In this document: positions 57,350 to 64,000 of the stretch, piece by piece
Numbering within the stretch: the first letter of the stretch is position 1
Layout of the letters: every line of letters begins with the position of its first letter
Assembly (NCBI RefSeq): GCF_011927955.1
Contig: NZ_JAATJN010000001.1
Location: forward strand, 3,038,001 to 3,102,000
Origin: Brevibacterium marinum
GTDB taxonomy: Bacteria > Actinomycetota > Actinomycetes > Actinomycetales > Brevibacteriaceae
Length of the DNA: 64,000 bases
Direction of reading: 5' to 3'
Position numbers and translations under genes: made by a program
The notes under the pieces: model-generated
The model's input: only the letters and a program-made list of their open reading frames with translations
The model's database searches: none
Told to the model about the DNA's origin: nothing

Positions 57350-58677
57350 CAGACTTCACCTCCCTGTTCGTAGCCGGCCGAGTCGGTGGCGCGCATCAGT
57401 ATTCGCAGTCTCTCGACTCGGCGTCCGTGCATGCGTTCGACGCGGATCAGTGCGTCTTCGGTGCGGATCTGGTCTCCGGGCTCCGGGATCCGGCCGAGTT
57501 CTTTGAGCACGAAGCCGGCCAGGGTCTCATAATCGGAATCTTCGGGGATCTCGAGGCCGGTGGTCGAAGACACCTCATCGGGACGAAGCTGGCCCGGCAC
57601 GATCCACGTTCCGTCCCGGGCGGGACGTGCCGCCACACGCATGCGATCGTGTTCGTCGGCGACCTCGCCCACCAGTTCTTCGACGACGTCCTCAAGGGTC
57701 ACCACGCCGGCCGTCCCTCCGAATTCGTCGACGACGACAGCCATCTGCAGCCCCTTCGACCGGAGCTCCATGAGCAGCGGGTCGAGTCTCAGGGTTTCGG
57801 GAATCTCGGTCACCTCCGTCATCAGTCCCCCGGCATAGGCGTCGTCGCGATTGGCCAGCGGCACGGCGAACGCCTGTTTGACGTGGACGACTCCGACGAT
57901 ATGGTCCTTGTCCTCCCCTGCCACGGGGAATCGGGAGAATCCGGTCTCACGCGCCTGTTCGATGATCTGCCGCGCGGTCGTGTCCTTGACCACGGACGAC
58001 ATCCGGGTCCGCGGGGTCATCACGTCCTCGGCGCTGCGCTCCGAGAAGCTCAGCGTACGCTCTAGCAGATCGGCCGTCTGCTCGTCGAGCATTCCCTCGT
58101 CGGCGGAGTGACGCACCAGAGAGGTCAGCTCCTCCGGCGAGCGGCCGACCGAGCCCTCTTCCTGGGGCTCGATACCCACGGACAGCAGGATCTTGTTCGC
58201 GGTGCCGTTGAGCACACTGATCACCGGCTTGAAGGCGATGGAGAACACGTATTGCATGGGCGCCGCGATGCGTCCGGTGGCCAAGGGCACGGCGATGGCC
58301 AGATTCTTGGGGACGAGCTCCCCGAAGATCATCGACAGGACGGTCGAGACGATGAGCGCGATCGTCAGCGCGATCGGGGCTGCCAGACCGGGGCCGGCTC
58401 CCATCGACTCGAACACCGGCGCCAGGAGCTTGCCCAACGAGGGCTCCATGAGATAACCGGTGAGAAGAGTCGTGATCGTGATGCCTACCTGAGCCGCAGA
58501 CAGCTGCGTGGACAGGTGAGTCATCGACCGGCGCAGCGTCTTCGCGCCGACGACGCCGTCCTCCACCGCCTTGTCAGCGGTGTGGCGATCGAGCGTGAGG
58601 AGCGAGAACTCTGCGGCGACGAAGACGCCGGTGCCGCAGATGAGGATGAGGGCTAAGGCAAGGTACAGCCATTCCAT
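57349..58677 (-). CDS. CNNM/CorC-type membrane protein with CBS pair and CorC_HlyC domain
   Basis: This 442-aa protein has a DUF21 membrane domain (VFVAAEFSLLTLDRH, IFGELVPKNLAIA), a CBS pair (SAEDVMTPRTRMSSV, GGTAGVVTLEDVVEELVGEV) and a C-terminal CorC_HlyC domain (GTWIVPGQLRPDEV and YETLAGFVLKELGRIPEPGD). It is likely a divalent-cation exporter or regulator. Confidence 0.88.
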   Translation of the reverse strand: MEWLYLALALILICGTGVFVAAEFSLLTLDRHTADKAVEDGVVGAKTLRRSMTHLSTQLSAAQVGITITTLLTGYLMEPSLGKLLAPVFESMGAGPGLAAPIALTIALIVSTVLSMIFGELVPKNLAIAVPLATGRIAAPMQYVFSIAFKPVISVLNGTANKILLSVGIEPQEEGSVGRSPEELTSLVRHSADEGMLDEQTADLLERTLSFSERSAEDVMTPRTRMSSVVKDTTARQIIEQARETGFSRFPVAGEDKDHIVGVVHVKQAFAVPLANRDDAYAGGLMTEVTEIPETLRLDPLLMELRSKGLQMAVVVDEFGGTAGVVTLEDVVEELVGEVADEHDRMRVAARPARDGTWIVPGQLRPDEVSSTTGLEIPEDSDYETLAGFVLKELGRIPEPGDQIRTEDALIRVERMHGRRVERLRILMRATDSAGYEQGGEV

Positions 58678-58808
58678 CAGTGACGATCCCTGCCGTTCTC
58701 TCTCAGGAGATCACCGTCTGTTCTGCGTGCGAACCTCGCAGGGTGGGGTTCGTCATCTGGGTCGCCGGCTTCCCGCCGGCCGGGACTGTCACTGTGCATG
58801 AGAAGAGC

Positions 58809-60308
<1,500 letters not shown>

Positions 60309-60367
60309 TTAGGCTGGTGGTGTCGTTAAGCAGCAATTCTTGAATCAGGAAGTAGGCGATCAACGCC

Positions 60368-63300
60368 GTGTCCGTCAATACTCCGAACCGCACCATCGAC
60401 GACTTCGGGTCGAATGAGTGGTTGGTCGAGGAATTGTATGAGCAGTACAAGTCCGATAAGAACTCGGTCGATAAATCGTGGTGGCCGTTCTTCGACAAGT
60501 ACGAGAAGAACCAGGGCGGGGCGACACAGAAGTCCGACGAGTCCTCGTCCGCCGCGAACTCCGGCTCCAATACGGGGGCGAAGACCGACTCCAAGACGGC
60601 TGCGAAACCCACCACCGAGTCAGCGCCGAAGGCTCCGGCGAAGTCCACCGACAAGGCCGCGAAGGACAAATCGGCCACGAACAAGTCCGGCGCGGACTCC
60701 GAGCCGGACGAGAGTCCGCGCGGAGTCTCCCCGTCCTCGGCTCAGTCAGAGACGCTGAAGGCCGAGACCAAATCAGTGCCCAAGGTCGCCGTCAAGGACA
60801 CCGAGCCCAAACCGGAGCCCGAAGAGACGGTCACCCCGCTGCGGGGACCGGCGAAGCTCATCGCCAAGAACATGGATGACTCGATCGAGGTTCCCACGGC
60901 CACCTCCGTGCGTGCGCTGCCCGCCAAGGCCCTCATCGACAATCGCATCGTCATCAACTCCCATCTCAAACGGACCCGCGGTGGAAAGGTCTCCTTCACC
61001 CACCTGATCGGCTACGCGGTCATCCGGGCGCTGCAGAACATCCCCTCGCAGAACGTCTCCTATGACGTCCGCGACGGCAAACCCGTCATGATCTCGCCCG
61101 CCCACGTCAACTTCGGACTCGCGATCGACGTCCCGAAGAAGGACGGATCACGCACACTCCTGGTGCCCAACGTCAAGAAGGCCGACACGCTGACCTTCCG
61201 CCAGTTCGTCGATGCCTACGACGGACTCGTCGACAAGGCCCGACAGGGCAAGCTCACGGCCGACGACTTCGCGGGCACCACGGTTTCCCTGACCAACCCC
61301 GGCGGAATCGGCACCGTGCACTCGGTGCCGCGCCTGACGAAGGGTCAGGGCTGCATCATCGGCGTCGGCGCACTCGACTATCCTGCCGAGTTCCAGGGCG
61401 CCAGCCAGCACACGATCAACAAGCTGGCGGTCTCGAAGGTCCTGACACTGACCTCAACCTACGATCACCGAGTCATCCAGGGCGCAGGATCCGGTGAGTT
61501 CCTCAAGCTCGTCCACAGCTACCTCCTCGGCGAGGACGGCTTCTACGACGACGTCTTCGAGTCGCTGCGTCTGCCCTACGAGCCCGTGCGCTGGGTGCCC
61601 GACGTCTCCGCCGAAGACCAGGACGACGTCAACAAGACCGCTCGCGTCATCGAACTCATCGATTCCTACCGCACTCGGGGCCATCTCATGGCCAACATCG
61701 ATCCGCTCGTCTATCGACAGCGTTCACACCCGGACCTCGACATCAACCAGCACGGGCTGACCCTGTGGGACCTCGAACGTGAGTTCCCCACCGGCGGCTT
61801 CGGCGCCAAGCCGATGATGCCCTTCCGCAATATCCTCGGACTTCTGCGTGAGAGCTACTGCCGCACGATCGGCTTCGAGTACATGCACATCGCCGATCCA
61901 CTGCAGCGACGCTGGTTCCAGGCCAAGATCGAGGTCCCGCATCAGGAGCTGACACGTTCGGAGCAGGGGCACATCCTCGGTCGTCTCAATGCGGCGGAGG
62001 CTTTCGAGACCTTCCTGCAGACGAAGTACATCGGACAGAAGCGCTTCAGCCTCGAAGGCGGCGAGTCGGCCATCGTCCTCCTCGACGAGGTCCTCAACCA
62101 GTCGGCGGACACCGGCATGGACCAGGTTGCCATCGGCATGGCTCACCGTGGACGCCTCAACGTGCTCACCAACATCGCAGGCAAGTCCTATGCGCAGATG
62201 TTCCGTGAGTTCGATGGGACGATGTCCCCGGACAGCGTCCAGGGCTCCGGCGACGTCAAGTACCACCTGGGCACCGAGGGGTCCTTCACCTCGCCGGCCG
62301 GCAACTCGACCGATGTCTACGTCGCGGCCAACCCCAGCCACCTCGAGACGGTCAACCCGATCCTCGAAGGCGTCGTGCGCGCCAAGCAGGACTCCATCGA
62401 CCAGGGTGAGGCCGGCTTCACCGTTCTGCCGGTACTCGTCCACGGTGACGCGGCATTCGCAGGGCAGGGCGTCGTGACCGAGACGCTCAACCTCTCGGAG
62501 CTGCGCGGCTACAGGACCGGCGGAACCGTCCACATCATCATCAACAACCAGGTCGGATTCACCACACCGCCGGCCTCGGCCCGTTCGTCGTTCTACTGCA
62601 CGGATGTCGCTAAGTCGATCAACGCCCCGATCTTCCACGTCAACGGGGACGACCCCGAAGCCGTCGTCAGGGCCGCGCGACTCGCCTTCGAATACCGTCA
62701 GGAATTCAACCGCGACGTCGTCATCGACCTCGTCTGCTACCGCCGCCGCGGTCACAACGAGGGCGACGACCCGTCGATGACGCAGCCGCTGATGTACTCG
62801 CTCATCGAGAAGAAGGGGTCGGTGCGCAAGCTCTACACCGAATCGCTCGTCGGCAGGAAGTGCATCACCGACGAGGAAGCCAGCGAAGCGCTCAAGGACT
62901 ACCAGTCGAAGCTGGAATCGGCGTTCGCCGAAACCAAGGAAGCCGAGACCGGCTCCTCCGATGGGGACGCCTTCAACGCTCCGCACGTGCCCAGCGACAT
63001 CGAAGCATTCAACAATGCCGAAACCGCGATCAGCACGGAGGCGTTGCAGCGCATCGGGGAGGCCTTCGCCGAGATTCCGGAGAACTTCACGATCCATAAG
63101 AAGCTGCGCGCGCTCCTGGAGAAGCGCAAGGAGATGGCGCTCTCCGGCGGCATCGACTGGGCCTTCGCGGAGCTCCTCGCCTTCGGTTCACTGCTCATGG
63201 ACGGAATTCCGGTTCGCCTCTCGGGTCAGGATTCCCGCCGCGGAACCTTCGTGCAGCGTCATTCGGTGCTCATCGACGCCGTCAACGGAAACGAATGGAC

Positions 63301-64000
63301 GCCCCTGCAGAACCTCAGCGATGAGCAGGCCCGCTTCTGGGTCTACGATTCGCTGCTGAGCGAGTACGCGGCGGTCGGCTTCGAATACGGCTACTCCGTT
63401 CAACGCAAGGACGCCCTGGTCGCCTGGGAAGCCCAGTTCGGTGACTTCGCTCAGGGTGCCCAGACCGTCATCGACGAATTCATCTCGTCTTCGGAGCAGA
63501 AGTGGCAGCAGAACTCCGGCATCGTCATGCTCCTCCCCCACGGGTACGAAGGTCAGGGCCCCGACCATTCCTCGGCCCGCATCGAGCGCTACCTGCAGCT
63601 GTGCGCGGAGTCGAACATGACGGTGGCCCTGCCGTCCAACGGCGCGTCATACTTCCACCTCCTGCGCCGACACGCGATGACGACGAACAAACGTCCGCTC
63701 ATCGTCATCACCCCGAAGTCGATGCTGCGCCTCAAGGCCGCAGCGAATGTGCCCGAGGACTTCACCACAGGCACATTCGAACCCGTCATCGACGATGCCT
63801 CCGTCGATCCCGATCAGGTCGACCGTGTCGTGCTGGTCTCCGGCAAGCTCTACTGGGAGCTGAAGGCTCAGCGTGAGAAGAACGGCGACACCACGACGGC
63901 CCTCGTCCGCGTCGAGCAGCTCTACCCGCTCGACGAAGACGCCATCGCGGCCCTCCTCGACCGCTACCCGTCCAGTGCACAGCTGGTCTGGGCACAGGAG
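60368..64000 (+). CDS. kgd: Multifunctional 2-oxoglutarate dehydrogenase Kgd, partial
   Basis: The first 1211 residues are in the window and the gene runs off the right edge. The fused actinobacterial enzyme combines an E2-like succinyltransferase domain (about residues 160-400, with catalytic TYDHRVIQGA) and the ThDP-dependent E1o domain (VAIGMAHRGRLNVL, YVAANPSHLE and CYRRRGHNEGDDPSMTQP). It converts 2-oxoglutarate to succinyl-CoA with partner lipoamide components. The N-terminal NRTIDDFGSNEWLVEELYEQY helix, then a Lys/Ala/Ser linker, is typical; the first segment is the docking helix. GTG start with AGGAAG about 13 nt upstream. Confidence 0.96.
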   Translation, partial: MSVNTPNRTIDDFGSNEWLVEELYEQYKSDKNSVDKSWWPFFDKYEKNQGGATQKSDESSSAANSGSNTGAKTDSKTAAKPTTESAPKAPAKSTDKAAKDKSATNKSGADSEPDESPRGVSPSSAQSETLKAETKSVPKVAVKDTEPKPEPEETVTPLRGPAKLIAKNMDDSIEVPTATSVRALPAKALIDNRIVINSHLKRTRGGKVSFTHLIGYAVIRALQNIPSQNVSYDVRDGKPVMISPAHVNFGLAIDVPKKDGSRTLLVPNVKKADTLTFRQFVDAYDGLVDKARQGKLTADDFAGTTVSLTNPGGIGTVHSVPRLTKGQGCIIGVGALDYPAEFQGASQHTINKLAVSKVLTLTSTYDHRVIQGAGSGEFLKLVHSYLLGEDGFYDDVFESLRLPYEPVRWVPDVSAEDQDDVNKTARVIELIDSYRTRGHLMANIDPLVYRQRSHPDLDINQHGLTLWDLEREFPTGGFGAKPMMPFRNILGLLRESYCRTIGFEYMHIADPLQRRWFQAKIEVPHQELTRSEQGHILGRLNAAEAFETFLQTKYIGQKRFSLEGGESAIVLLDEVLNQSADTGMDQVAIGMAHRGRLNVLTNIAGKSYAQMFREFDGTMSPDSVQGSGDVKYHLGTEGSFTSPAGNSTDVYVAANPSHLETVNPILEGVVRAKQDSIDQGEAGFTVLPVLVHGDAAFAGQGVVTETLNLSELRGYRTGGTVHIIINNQVGFTTPPASARSSFYCTDVAKSINAPIFHVNGDDPEAVVRAARLAFEYRQEFNRDVVIDLVCYRRRGHNEGDDPSMTQPLMYSLIEKKGSVRKLYTESLVGRKCITDEEASEALKDYQSKLESAFAETKEAETGSSDGDAFNAPHVPSDIEAFNNAETAISTEALQRIGEAFAEIPENFTIHKKLRALLEKRKEMALSGGIDWAFAELLAFGSLLMDGIPVRLSGQDSRRGTFVQRHSVLIDAVNGNEWTPLQNLSDEQARFWVYDSLLSEYAAVGFEYGYSVQRKDALVAWEAQFGDFAQGAQTVIDEFISSSEQKWQQNSGIVMLLPHGYEGQGPDHSSARIERYLQLCAESNMTVALPSNGASYFHLLRRHAMTTNKRPLIVITPKSMLRLKAAANVPEDFTTGTFEPVIDDASVDPDQVDRVVLVSGKLYWELKAQREKNGDTTTALVRVEQLYPLDEDAIAALLDRYPSSAQLVWAQE

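Noticed and set aside
58772-58788. GCCGGC-TTCCC-GCCGGC hairpin between guaB1 and the CBS gene
   Set aside because: The stem is short, no U-tract follows, and its position relative to either transcript is not convincing.

Overview
The window is high-GC actinobacterial chromosome. The nrtL-lysA-hom-thrC-thrB-rho-prfA-prmC-tsaC-wecA-atp-murA-nucS order, a MurA with Asp in place of the catalytic Cys, the EndoMS/NucS mismatch nuclease, a mycothiol-reductase-like DsbA protein, GuaB1 and the fused oxoglutarate dehydrogenase Kgd all point to Actinomycetota. Gene order and protein style suggest Micrococcales, possibly Brevibacterium; the genus is an inference. No rRNA operon, CRISPR array, insertion sequence or replication origin was seen.

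Region by region: 1-3.1 kb holds clpP2, clpP1 and tig (protein quality control, minus strand). 3368-6125 is a compact integrative element in a tRNA-Gly gene. It is flanked by 44-bp identical att copies and carries a tyrosine recombinase, three small unknown genes and paired AGGTCA sites near both ends. From 6.3 to 10.1 kb come tRNA-Pro, a glucose/sorbosone dehydrogenase-like lipoprotein, a zinc alcohol dehydrogenase, rpiB and a DsbA-like oxidoreductase. 10.2-16.9 kb carries pepN, an MscS channel, a truncated haemoglobin and two divergent thioesterase units. 17-24 kb has ettA, a lipoprotein, an SSB paralogue, two coupled dynamin-like GTPases and tRNA-Arg(TCT). 24-30 kb has a thiamine-binding-like protein, a thiolase, a DivIVA-like coiled-coil protein, nucS and murA.

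30-50 kb is a long, mostly minus-strand housekeeping run. Read in the direction of transcription it starts with nrtL and aspartate-family amino-acid synthesis (lysA, hom, thrC, thrB). Rho, release factor 1 and its methylase, tRNA t6A synthesis (tsaC) and the lipid-linked GlcNAc transferase follow, and then the complete F1Fo ATP synthase (atpI-like, BEFHAGDC), a DUF2550 protein and murA. Start and stop codons overlap at many junctions, which indicates translational coupling. 50-58.7 kb has an MFS permease, an FtsX-type ABC exporter pair, tRNA-Arg(CCG), an M15 D,D-carboxypeptidase and two CNNM/CorC-type CBS membrane proteins. The window closes with guaB1 and divergent kgd, which runs off the right edge.

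The least ordinary part is the 2.76-kb element. Its integrase appears to contain an Lsr2-type DNA-binding module inside the core-binding region, and it has no recognisable cargo. Other points of note are the Asn/Asp/Arg repeat domain of Rho, the catalytically gutted ArgS relative NrtL, and several inverted-repeat operator candidates.
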